41,129 nt of DNA from Candidatus Bartonella washoeensis Sb944nv (GTDB lineage: Bacteria; Pseudomonadota; Alphaproteobacteria; Rhizobiales; Rhizobiaceae), in NCBI RefSeq assembly GCF_000278135.1, contig NZ_JH725023.1, forward strand, positions 148,790-189,918, in the 5' to 3' direction. The notes beneath the pieces are model-generated. The model was not told the DNA's origin and did no database searches. It saw only the letters and a program-made list of their open reading frames with translations. Each line of letters starts with the position of its first letter. The stretch's first letter is position 1. The translations under genes and the position numbers were made by a program. This document shows, piece after piece, positions 31,122 to 37,873 of the stretch.

Positions 31122-31812
31122 GAAAAAATAAGCAAAAAATTATACCATCGCACTTTTTGCAATCTATGAACGAAATTCGTCTTTACAAAGATAACCCTTT
31201 TGCCCATTCTCAAAATTTAAGATTTTTCTAGAACCTATAATGATAATAAAGTTGCCCATAATTTGCTCCATCGCAACACTTGGTGAATTCTGCATGCAAC
31301 CTACCCGGCATCATTCACTTTGATTCAAAGAAAAAAGATAGACAGAAAATCGTCTCTTCTTTTGGACTTTTAACGGGCTTTTATATTGATTCTACATCAT
31401 CAATTTTGATAAAAAATATTCCAATACGTATCACAAATACTCTATCAAAACCAAAACGCTCAAATCAACACCAGTAAAGAAATTTCATTTTTCAAGACAT
31501 TCTCTAATCTCAACCATAAAAATATTAAGAAAATTACACTAATGTCTCGTCTAAAAGCTTCATCAAGAAAAGACCTCAAAAATCCCTCAAAGCATCAAGC
31601 TGCTGATCTACTGAGCAGCATTTCAAACCCTTAAGGGCATATATACAACAGCACACTTCTTGCACATAAAGAAATACCTTCGCGCTTCATATGCTTTATT
31701 TGATCACCTCCCATTTAACACATCAGTTCGGCATTTTAATACATCATATTGCCGAATATAACACACGCTTATCTTATCGATATCCTCATACCTTGCGAAT
31801 ATTGCATATGTG
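31122..31812. other. Spacer between the ubiH-type gene and the Trw region
   Basis: About 690 bp with no supported gene. A dyad, TTCGGCA-16 bases-TGCCGAA (31727-31733 and 31750-31756), lies about 60 bp past the stop of the minus-strand H-NS-like gene and could be its weak transcription end, though no T-run follows. This spacer is the left border of the Trw segment; no integrase, tRNA or direct repeat that would mark an attachment site was seen. Confidence 0.45.
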
Positions 31813-32100
31813 TTATGTTACTTCTAGTTCTTCAAGCGCATAACCATTCTCCAACCATTCTTTAATCCACTTAGGTTTACGTCCACGCCCATTCCATAAT
31901 TCCCATTGGTTATTGGGATTTCTATAATGACGTTCTTTGCTCACAAGATCAGCGATATTAATTCCATGAGCACTAGCAATTTCAAGAATTTTTCGCCGTG
32001 CATTCTGCTTCTCCTTTGCTTGCCGTTTTCTCAATTCTGCATCGATTTGGACGCGCATTTCCTGTAGCTCACCCAGATTCATGTTTTTGAGATCTTTCAC
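31813..32100 (-). CDS. H-NS family nucleoid-associated regulator
   Basis: A 95-residue DNA-binding protein: an N-terminal oligomerisation helix (NLGELQEMRVQIDAELRKRQ) and the C-terminal H-NS domain YRNPNNQWELWNGRGRKPKW, where the GRGRKP loop reads the AT-rich minor groove. H-NS proteins silence foreign AT-rich DNA. The GTG at 32100 (MKDLKNMNLG) is preceded by AAGGGGAG seven bases away and is favoured; an in-frame extension to 32151 lacks such a site. It is divergent from the trwN operon with a 130-bp gap, a natural place from which to control the secretion genes. Whether it corresponds to a plasmid-type regulator such as KorB of the R388 system I cannot decide. Confidence 0.85.
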   Translation of the reverse strand: MKDLKNMNLGELQEMRVQIDAELRKRQAKEKQNARRKILEIASAHGINIADLVSKERHYRNPNNQWELWNGRGRKPKWIKEWLENGYALEELEVT

Positions 32101-32228
32101 TTTATCACTCCCCTTGCAAAAAAGAATTATGTTTTGCCATATTTTAAACACAATTATAGACGAATTCCGTCTTCATTGTTACAAAAATTAAAGTTACGAA
32201 AAATATATCACTTTCACGGAGTTGTGCT

Positions 32229-32855
32229 TTGAACCACGAAGGATCACTTATTGGTGTCTCTTTTGTCACTGCCCTATCCTTTTTTAGTTTGATTGCTGAA
32301 ATTGGGAATCGGAGTGTGAAAGCTTCATTGTACCTCTCTGACTCTCATAGATCAGCGGTCGAAAGTAAGTATAAATCGCCACTTTATAAATTATGGCAGT
32401 GCTTTATAAAGAACAAGCCCTCGGCGCGTGATAATCGAGCAGTTTATTCTAATGATAAAGAGCATTCTTACATACAACGAATTTATGCTTTAGATGAATC
32501 ACACCCTGCAACAATGAAAACCGCAGAAGACTATATTTCGCAACCAACCGCAATGAGCCAACAGAGAAAACTATGGTGTGAATGCAATCTGTTTTTTTTA
32601 AATTCCAATAATCGTAGCATCGGTTGGCCTTATATATTTAGTTTCATCTTACATGTTTGCTCAATTAAGTACATGTTGACGTACATGAAAAAGGTTTTCA
32701 GAAATAGCAAGACCTATAGTTACAAGAAACAATATTTTGGATTGCACAATTTAATTCCACAGATCTATAGTAACAGGATGTGGAGTCAGTTAGAGAACAT
32801 CTGCAGCATTGATGTTCCTTATGATAAATCTTTTTTTTATCGGGTGTGCTGCTAA
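32229..32855 (+). CDS. Hypothetical protein upstream of trwN
   Basis: A 208-codon frame opening at a TTG (MNHEGSLIGVSFVTALSFFS), with CGGAG eight to twelve bases upstream. The N-terminus has a short hydrophobic stretch; residues about 125-150 (FFLNSNNRSIGWPYIFSFILHVCS) form a second. I recognise no family. Its stop codon overlaps the trwN start (TAATG), which would couple the two genes. The late, rare start codon and unremarkable composition leave open that only part of it is translated or that it is a decayed gene. It occupies the position directly in front of the Trw operon, facing the same way. Confidence 0.4.
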   Translation: MNHEGSLIGVSFVTALSFFSLIAEIGNRSVKASLYLSDSHRSAVESKYKSPLYKLWQCFIKNKPSARDNRAVYSNDKEHSYIQRIYALDESHPATMKTAEDYISQPTAMSQQRKLWCECNLFFLNSNNRSIGWPYIFSFILHVCSIKYMLTYMKKVFRNSKTYSYKKQYFGLHNLIPQIYSNRMWSQLENICSIDVPYDKSFFYRVCC

Positions 32856-33517
32856 TGACTGTTCCAAACTTCATGATGCTCGCAGCTGCGTGCGCGCCTG
32901 CTATTCATTCTACAACGCTTTCAGCCGTTGTTATGCAAAAATCACGGGGTCATATCTATGCAATAGGTCTCCAAAATGATCAAAAACTCTCATACCAACC
33001 CTCAACATTTAAAGAAGCAATTGCAATAGCGGAACAGCTTAAGAAAAATGGTCATAATTTTGACATGGGTTTAGGGCAAATTAACGTCAAAAATCTGGAG
33101 TGGCTTGGTATGTCTCTTTCTGACTTATTTGATCCCTGCAAAAATTTAAAAGCTGTGCAAATTGTTCTAATGCACTGCTATGAACGTGCCGTATCGAAAT
33201 ACAACTCTGAACAAGCTGCATTGCAAGCTGCTTTAAGCTGTTACGACACAGGAAACTTCAAAAGCAGTTCTACAAACACCTATGTGCAAAAAAATGCTTC
33301 CTATGTTGCGTTAAAAGTTCCTGCACTTTTAGGTGAAGAATCACAAGAATCTATAAAGATTCATACCAGAAAAGCAGAAGAAACAATTAAAGTAGAGCTT
33401 TTTTCTGTCGCTTCGGAAGATTTGCCGGATGCCTTTGCGCATAAGACAAGTGGTGTTCGTGATGCTTTTATAACAGGAGATTCTCTCCATTTGGAAGATA
33501 ATAAGAGTGGTGGTTAA
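32855..33517 (+). CDS. trwN: TrwN, VirB1-like lytic transglycosylase homologue with altered active site
   Basis: A 220-residue VirB1-family protein. VirB1 enzymes open the peptidoglycan locally for assembly of the secretion channel. The family start MTVPNFMMLAAACAP is present, followed by TTLSAVVMQKSRGHIYAIGL, and further on the fold motifs NFDMGLGQINVKNL and SCYDTGNF. In active members the segment after the first helix reads VESxxxPxAI with Glu as catalytic acid; here the aligned residue is Lys29 (QKS), from an AAA codon where GAA would give Glu. The protein is therefore probably inactive as a glycosidase or relies on another residue. The ATG overlaps the previous stop (TAATG). Placement before the pilin genes matches the VirB1 gene of R388/pKM101-type operons. 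Confidence 0.83.
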   Translation: MTVPNFMMLAAACAPAIHSTTLSAVVMQKSRGHIYAIGLQNDQKLSYQPSTFKEAIAIAEQLKKNGHNFDMGLGQINVKNLEWLGMSLSDLFDPCKNLKAVQIVLMHCYERAVSKYNSEQAALQAALSCYDTGNFKSSSTNTYVQKNASYVALKVPALLGEESQESIKIHTRKAEETIKVELFSVASEDLPDAFAHKTSGVRDAFITGDSLHLEDNKSGG

Positions 33518-33640
33518 TCGCTTAAATTAGGATTATAACTACAATTTTGGTGGGATATAATTATGAACGGTAGATAAAATAATGTTAAGGCTCTAATTAG
33601 TAAGATTGGGCGTCATTTATTCTAATTAAGGGCCAAAATA
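33518..33640 (+). promoter_or_regulatory. Candidate promoter/operator region before the korA-position gene
   Basis: An exact TATAAT (33556-33561) without a good -35 partner, followed by two direct copies of TCTAATTA (33592-33599 and 33621-33628), 29 bases apart, which also form a dyad (TAATTAG / CTAATTA). The spacing, close to three helical turns, would suit a dimeric regulator. The Trw operons of R388 and Bartonella are known to be controlled by KorA/KorB; whether these repeats are such sites is inference. Confidence 0.35.
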
Positions 33641-33916
33641 ATGAAAATGATAGAACAAAACAGTGTTGACATAGCATTTAATCAGAAAGCAGCACGTGAG
33701 ATTACGATTGTGATGCATTCAGAAAAAAAGTGGTATTTTACGTTTGTTGCAGATGATCCAGTGACCGGCAAGAAAAATAAGTATACGCTTCTTACACAGA
33801 GAGGGAAACTAAGAACTTGGGCTGATCCGAAATGTCTCTTTAAATTTCTTCATGAAAGAGGTGTTGTTTATGGAAACTTTATTCTTAATCAGGAGGAACA
33901 ATATGAAACGACTTAA
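33641..33916 (+). CDS. Small protein in the korA position
   Basis: A 91-residue protein (MKMIEQNSVDIAFNQKAARE ...) lying between trwN and the first trwL, the slot held by korA in pKM101/R388-type operons. It has a beta-rich middle (REITIVMHSEKKWYFTFVAD, then KKNKYTLLTQRGKLRTW) and a short C-terminal helix (DPKCLFKFLHERG). No helix-turn-helix is obvious, and the layout also resembles small ParC-like plasmid accessory proteins, so I do not assign korA. Its last 14 bases overlap trwL1, whose ribosome binding site AGGAGG lies inside this gene, so the two are translationally coupled. Confidence 0.6.
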   Translation: MKMIEQNSVDIAFNQKAAREITIVMHSEKKWYFTFVADDPVTGKKNKYTLLTQRGKLRTWADPKCLFKFLHERGVVYGNFILNQEEQYETT

Positions 33917-34223
33917 TATGCTTCAAACAAAAGTTCATAATAAAATCATCACAACTACAGCGACTATCGTTGTATTTTTTCTGTCACATCCTGTATATGC
34001 CCAAGCAAAGATTTTGTTGGGTGCACAAAATGCTTTAACAAAGTTTCAGAATGAATTGAAGTTAATTATTCCTATTGCGGCTGCAGTCATACTTTTATGT
34101 TTAGCAATTGGTTATGCAGGACGCTATATTGAAAAAGACACATTTGTAAGGTGGGCAATAGGTGTGGTCATCGCTGGCTCAGCAGCTCAAATTGCTAACA
34201 TGTTATTTAGCGGTGTAGTATAA
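33903..34223 (+). CDS. trwL1: TrwL1, VirB2-like pilin
   Basis: First of nine tandem VirB2-type pilins. A 106-residue precursor: signal peptide ending HPVYAQ, a variable segment (AKILLGAQNALTKFQNELKL), then the core IIPIAAAVILLCLAIGYAGR, a short polar loop (YIEKDTFVRW) and a second helix (AIGVVIAGSAAQIANMLF), ending SGVV. VirB2 pilins form the surface fibre of type IV secretion; in Bartonella the Trw system acts in erythrocyte attachment. This copy differs from most others by Glu in YIEKD, shared only with copy 2, and by its C-terminal tail. It is the only copy with a canonical AGGAGG ribosome binding site and is coupled to the gene before it. Confidence 0.93.
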   Translation: MKRLNMLQTKVHNKIITTTATIVVFFLSHPVYAQAKILLGAQNALTKFQNELKLIIPIAAAVILLCLAIGYAGRYIEKDTFVRWAIGVVIAGSAAQIANMLFSGVV

Positions 34224-34407
34224 TATAAATAAATTTGGAATTTAGGGTATGAGGTATCCTTTTTATTCAACGAGAGATCTACGATGCTGTAGTTTTATGT
34301 GTATCTGTGCATATTAATAAGAGGATCATTTCTTCTCTTACCCTTCTTTCCCTTTCCCTCCCCCAAAAACAAAAACTTACCAACTGTAATATAAATTAGA
34401 GTAAAAT
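34224..34407. other. trwL1-trwL2 spacer with a pyrimidine tract
   Basis: This spacer differs from those between later copies. It contains a 24-base run made only of C and T (34341-34364), preceded by another pyrimidine-rich stretch broken by a single A. In such an AT-rich region this is unusual and could slow polymerase, form a triplex, or act in the mRNA leader of trwL2. Confidence 0.6.
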
Positions 34408-34722
34408 ATGAAAAAATCAAATACTGTTCGAGCAAAAATTAATAATAAAATTGTAACAACTATCACAACGATAAGTGTATTCTTTATGGCTTATCCTGCG
34501 TGCGCCCAAGCACAACAAGGTTTGCAAAACGCAAAAGGTATTTTAGACAAATTCAAATCAGAATTGGATACAATAATTCCTATAGCAGCTGCAGTTATAC
34601 TTTTATGTTTAGCAATTGGTTATGCAGGACGCTATATTGAAAAAGACACATTTGTAAGGTGGGCAATAGGTGTGGTCATCGCTGGTTCAGCAACTCAAAT
34701 TGCCACAATGTTATTCAAGTAA
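34408..34722 (+). CDS. trwL2: TrwL2, VirB2-like pilin
   Basis: A 104-residue precursor. Signal peptide ends YPACAQ; the variable segment is AQQGLQNAKGILDKFKSELD; the core (IIPIAAAVILLC..., YIEKDTFVRW, AIGVVIAGSATQIATMLFK) follows. It shares the YIEKD loop with TrwL1. The C-terminus stops at Phe-Lys because of a one-base loss relative to TrwL6: TTCAAGTAAACTGAG here versus TTCAAAGCAAACTGAG there, so the usual final residues (AN or TN) are missing and the ancestral TGA survives just downstream. The leader before the ATG (AATTAGAGTAAAAT) is a variant of the TTAGGATAA leader of later copies. Confidence 0.92.
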   Translation: MKKSNTVRAKINNKIVTTITTISVFFMAYPACAQAQQGLQNAKGILDKFKSELDTIIPIAAAVILLCLAIGYAGRYIEKDTFVRWAIGVVIAGSATQIATMLFK

Positions 34723-35015
34723 ACTGAGAATAAATTCATAAATTCGTATCATATGAAATCTTTCTTTTATTTAAAAGAAGTGCATAGATTTTAGTGATAT
34801 TATATGTATCCCTTGTGAATAAGTTATAAAGCAGAAAAACTATTCATGATAATTTAATTAGGATAAATAAAATGAAACAATCAAATAATTTATCAAAAAA
34901 CAACGAAAAAATTATCGCAATTGCAGCAGCTATGACTGTGTTTTTTATGCATAATCCTGCATATGCCCAGAAAACTCTTGATAATGCTAAAAATGCTCTA
35001 ACAAGTCTGCAGACA
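34721..35015 (+). repeat. Block duplication, copy A (trwL2 end to trwL3 middle)
   Basis: This 295-bp stretch, from the last bases of trwL2 through the spacer and the first half of trwL3, is nearly identical to 36531-36823 (end of trwL6 to middle of trwL7), with a constant offset of 1808-1810 bp. Three pilin genes lie between the two copies. Confidence 0.8.
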
Positions 35016-35183
35016 CAACTTAAAGTAATTATTCCTATTGCGGCTGCAGTTATACTTCTATGTTTGGCAATTGGTTATGCAGGGCGCTATATTAGCAAAG
35101 ACACGTTTGTGAGGTGGGCAATTGGTGTAGTCATTGCTGGATCTGCAGCTGAAATTGCTAACATGTTATTCAAAACAAACTGA
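34872..35183 (+). CDS. trwL3: TrwL3, VirB2-like pilin
   Basis: A 103-residue precursor whose signal (KQSNNLSKNNEKIIAIAAAM, ending NPAYAQ) and variable segment (KTLDNAKNALTSLQTQLKV) are almost the same as in TrwL7. From the core onward it instead matches TrwL9 (IIPIAAAV..., YISKDTFVRW, SAAEIANMLFK), also at silent sites such as ATTAGCAAAGACACG. The gene is thus a mosaic of a TrwL7-like 5' half and a TrwL9-like 3' half. TTAGGATAAATAAA precedes the ATG. Confidence 0.93.
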   Translation: MKQSNNLSKNNEKIIAIAAAMTVFFMHNPAYAQKTLDNAKNALTSLQTQLKVIIPIAAAVILLCLAIGYAGRYISKDTFVRWAIGVVIAGSAAEIANMLFKTN

Positions 35184-35336
35184 GGGTAAATTTATAAATT
35201 CGTATCATATGAAATCTTTCTTTATTCGGAATAATAAGCTGAAATTTTAAAAATTTTAAAAATATCAATGAGGTATTATTATACCAAAAAGGTTTTTTGG
35301 TACCGGATTACAATCTTAATAATTAGGATAAAAACT

Positions 35337-35651
35337 ATGAAAAAATCAAATATCTTCCAGCCAATAATTAATGGTAAAATTATAGTAGCTGTCACAGCTG
35401 TAATTGCATTTTTTATGACCCACCCTGTATATGCTCAAACCTTAGATAGGGCAAAGACTGTTCTAGAAACATTTCGAAACGAGCTTGTTCAGAAAATAAT
35501 TCCTGTAGCAGCTGCCGTTATACTTCTATGCTTAGCAATTGGTTATGCAGGGCGCTATATCAGTAAAGATACATTTATAAGGTGGGCAATAGGCGTTGTA
35601 ATCGCCGGTTCAGCAACCCAAATTGCCACAATGTTGTTTACAAATGCATAA
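35337..35651 (+). CDS. trwL4: TrwL4, VirB2-like pilin
   Basis: A 104-residue precursor. Signal ends HPVYAQ; the variable segment TLDRAKTVLETFRNELVQ is followed by an extra Lys before IIPVAAAV, an insertion shared with TrwL7 and TrwL8 only. The loop reads YISKDTFIRW and the tail SATQIATMLFTNA. The ATG at 35337, after TTAGGATAAAAAC, is used instead of an in-frame ATG 69 bases upstream that would add an unusual non-signal extension. The spacer after this gene lacks the conserved trailer seen after copies 2, 3, 5 and 6. Confidence 0.92.
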   Translation: MKKSNIFQPIINGKIIVAVTAVIAFFMTHPVYAQTLDRAKTVLETFRNELVQKIIPVAAAVILLCLAIGYAGRYISKDTFIRWAIGVVIAGSATQIATMLFTNA

Positions 35652-35766
35652 GACATCCTGTTATTCTTGAAAAGTCCTGAATCACAGTAATCTCACGCAT
35701 ATTAAAGTTAATTCTGTTACAAAGAAAACATTTATAAAAACTTCAGTTTTACATTAGGATAAAAAT

Positions 35767-36084
35767 ATGAAACGACCCAATATACTCCAAATAGTATTTT
35801 ATGATAAAATCGCCACAACTGTTGCGGCTATGACCATATTTTTTATGGCGCATCCTGTGCATACTCAAGCACAAGATTTGACTAATGCGAAAAATGTTTT
35901 AACTACTTTTAAGGGACAACTGAATACAATAATTCCTGTAGCAGCTGCAGTTATACTTTTATGTTTAGCAATTGGTTATGCAGGGCGCTATATCAGTAAA
36001 GATACATTTATAAGGTGGGCAATCGGTGTGGTCATCGCTGGTTCAGCAACTCAAATTGCTAACATGTTATTCACAGCAAGCTGA
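35767..36084 (+). CDS. trwL5: TrwL5, VirB2-like pilin
   Basis: A 105-residue precursor. The signal peptide ends HPVHTQ rather than the usual YAQ, with Thr before the expected cleavage site. The variable segment (AQDLTNAKNVLTTFKGQLNT) differs from that of TrwL6 in only two residues. The loop is YISKDTFIRW and the tail SATQIANMLFTAS. The leader is TTAGGATAAAAAT. Copies 5 and 6 are each other's closest relatives in the 5' half. Confidence 0.92.
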   Translation: MKRPNILQIVFYDKIATTVAAMTIFFMAHPVHTQAQDLTNAKNVLTTFKGQLNTIIPVAAAVILLCLAIGYAGRYISKDTFIRWAIGVVIAGSATQIANMLFTAS

Positions 36085-36219
36085 CAATAAATTCATAAAT
36101 TCGTATCATATGAGATCTTTCTTTTATTCGGAAAGAAAACTAAATTTCATAAATATTACTTAACACTGCAGAAAAAAGAACTTTTTGTGTTAATTCCAAT
36201 CTTAATTAGGATAAACAAT

Positions 36220-36537
36220 ATGAAAAAAATAAATACGTTTCAAACAGTGATTAATAATAAAATTATTGCAACTGCCGCAATGATAACATTTTTTTCTATA
36301 GCGCATCCTGTGCATGCTCAAGCACAAAATTTGACTAATGCGAAAAATGTTTTAACTACGTTTAAGGAACAACTGAATACAATAATTCCTGTAGCAGCTG
36401 CGGTTATACTTTTATGTTTAGCAATTGGTTATGCAGGGCGCTATATCAGTAAAGACACATTTGTAAGGTGGGCAATCGGTGTGGTCATCGCTGGTTCAGC
36501 AGCTGAAATTGCTAACATGTTATTCAAAGCAAACTGA
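36220..36537 (+). CDS. trwL6: TrwL6, VirB2-like pilin
   Basis: A 105-residue precursor. Signal ends HPVHAQ; the variable segment AQNLTNAKNVLTTFKEQLNT is a near copy of TrwL5, but the 3' part (YISKDTFVRW, SAAEIANMLFKAN) groups with TrwL3 and TrwL9, another sign of exchange between copies. ATG at 36220 follows TTAGGATAAACAA; an in-frame TTG upstream (36187) is ignored. Confidence 0.92.
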   Translation: MKKINTFQTVINNKIIATAAMITFFSIAHPVHAQAQNLTNAKNVLTTFKEQLNTIIPVAAAVILLCLAIGYAGRYISKDTFVRWAIGVVIAGSAAEIANMLFKAN

Positions 36538-36823
36538 GAATAAATTATAAATTCATATCGTATGAAATCTTTCTTTTATTTAAAAGAAGCGTATAGATTT
36601 TAGTGATAAAATATATCCGTTATGATATAATTTATAAAACAGAAAAACTATTCATGATAATTTAATTAGGATAAATAAAATGAAACAATTAAATAATTTA
36701 TCAAAAAACAACGAAAAAATTATCGCAATTGCAGCAGCTATGACTGTGTTTTTTATGCATAATCCTGCATATGCCCAGAAAACTCTTGATAATGCTAAAA
36801 ATGCTCTAACAAGTCTGCAGACA
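36531..36823 (+). repeat. Block duplication, copy B (trwL6 end to trwL7 middle)
   Basis: Near-identical partner of 34721-35015. It covers the last bases of trwL6, the spacer with the AAATCTTTCTTTTATT trailer, the leader, and the first half of trwL7. Confidence 0.8.
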
Positions 36824-36991
36824 GAACTTGTTAGCAAAATAATTCCTGTAGCAGCTGCGGTTATACTTTTATGTTTAGCAATTGGTTATGCAGGGCGCTA
36901 TATCAGTAAAGACACATTTATAAGGTGGGCAATCGGTGTGGTCATCGCTGGTTCAGCAACTCAAATTACTACGATGTTATTTACCAATTGA
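36680..36991 (+). CDS. trwL7: TrwL7, VirB2-like pilin
   Basis: A 103-residue precursor. Signal and variable segment copy those of TrwL3 (KTLDNAKNALTSLQTEL), after which it switches to VSKIIPVAAAV with the extra residue, YISKDTFIRW and SATQITTMLFTN, like TrwL4. The switch falls near base 36823, where identity with trwL3 ends, so the exchange point can be placed within a few bases. Leader TTAGGATAAATAAA. Confidence 0.92.
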   Translation: MKQLNNLSKNNEKIIAIAAAMTVFFMHNPAYAQKTLDNAKNALTSLQTELVSKIIPVAAAVILLCLAIGYAGRYISKDTFIRWAIGVVIAGSATQITTMLFTN

Positions 36992-37044
36992 AGTTAATGA
37001 TAAAATCAATGTGATACAAAAATGTTGCTTTAAAAGTGAAGAAT

Positions 37045-37353
37045 ATGAAACAATTAAGTAATTTATTAAAAAATAACGAAAAAATTATCGCAATTGCAGC
37101 AGCTATGACTGTGTTTTTTATGCATAATCCTGCATATGCCCAACTAACAAATGCTAAAAACGCTCTAGACAGTCTGCAAAAAGAACTTGTTGGTAAAATA
37201 ATTCCTGTAGCTGCTGCAGTTATACTTCTATGTTTAGCAATTGGTTATGCAGGGCGCTATATCAGCAAAGACACATTTGTAAGGTGGGCAATTGGTGTAG
37301 TCATCGCTGGCTCAGCAACTCAAATTGCTAACATGTTATTTACAACCCAGTAA
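37045..37353 (+). CDS. trwL8: TrwL8, VirB2-like pilin
   Basis: A 102-residue precursor. The signal peptide is the TrwL3/7 type (NPAYAQ), the variable segment is LTNAKNALDSLQKELVG with the extra Lys before IIPVAAAV, and the tail SATQIANMLFTTQ. Its leader differs from the TTAGGATAA type: the ATG at 37045 follows AAAAGTGAAGAAT, a form shared only with TrwL9. An in-frame GTG nine bases upstream is possible but less likely. Confidence 0.92.
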   Translation: MKQLSNLLKNNEKIIAIAAAMTVFFMHNPAYAQLTNAKNALDSLQKELVGKIIPVAAAVILLCLAIGYAGRYISKDTFVRWAIGVVIAGSATQIANMLFTTQ

Positions 37354-37358
37354 AGTTA

Positions 37359-37379
37359 ATGCTATTTACAACTAATTGA
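37359..37379 (+). pseudogene. C-terminal scar of a lost trwL copy
   Basis: Five bases after the trwL8 stop, ATG CTA TTT ACA ACT AAT TGA reads MLFTTN-stop, the C-terminal signature of a TrwL pilin, and is followed by GAAGTTAATGATAAAATCAA, the same trailer that follows trwL7. The simplest reading is that a trwL gene once stood here and was removed by recombination, leaving only its last codons. Confidence 0.65.
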
Positions 37380-37430
37380 AGTTAATGATAAAATCAATAT
37401 GATACAAAATATTACTTTAAAGTGAAAAAT

Positions 37431-37733
37431 ATGAAACAATTAAATAATTTATCAAAAAACAACGAAAAAATTATCGCAATTGCAGCAGCTATGACTGTGT
37501 TTTTTATGCATAATCCTGCATATGCCCAACTAGCAAACGCTCAAAAAGCTCTGAGCGAACTGCAAACACAACTTAAAGTAATTATTCCTATTGCGGCTGC
37601 AGTTATACTTCTGTGTTTAGCAATTGGTTATGCAGGGCGCTATATTAGCAAAGACACGTTTGTGAGGTGGGCAATTGGTGTAGTCATTGCTGGATCTGCA
37701 GCTGAAATTGCTAACATGTTATTCAAACCTTAG
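37431..37733 (+). CDS. trwL9: TrwL9, VirB2-like pilin
   Basis: A 100-residue precursor, the shortest copy. Signal of the TrwL3/7/8 type; variable segment LANAQKALSELQTQLKV; the rest (IIPIAAAV, YISKDTFVRW, SAAEIANMLFKP) is almost identical at DNA level to the 3' half of trwL3. ATG at 37431 follows AAAGTGAAAAAT, as in trwL8. It is the last of the conserved copies. Confidence 0.92.
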   Translation: MKQLNNLSKNNEKIIAIAAAMTVFFMHNPAYAQLANAQKALSELQTQLKVIIPIAAAVILLCLAIGYAGRYISKDTFVRWAIGVVIAGSAAEIANMLFKP

Positions 37734-37873
37734 TATCAGTATGGTACAAAATGTTACTTTTGTAAAAAGTGAGAATCGTATGCATCAGGTATAAACAGAT
37801 TAGTGATAATCTTATTATACTACAAGAAAGGAATATTGTTGATAACAACACAACTATAATGGAGGATAGAAAT

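Noticed and set aside
31280-31477. 65-codon plus-strand frame after the ubiH-type gene
   Set aside because: No ribosome binding site, low-complexity Ser/Lys/Ile composition and no family; probably chance.
31122-32228. Attachment site or integrase at the left border of the Trw locus
   Set aside because: No tRNA gene, integrase fragment or direct repeat pair was found within the window.
33641-33916. Firm naming of the small gene as korA
   Set aside because: Position fits, but no helix-turn-helix is visible and the fold could be of another small plasmid protein, so it is left unnamed.
33903-37733. The periodic array considered as a CRISPR or satellite
   Set aside because: The roughly 390-505 bp period is made of intact coding genes with signal peptides; it is a tandem gene family.
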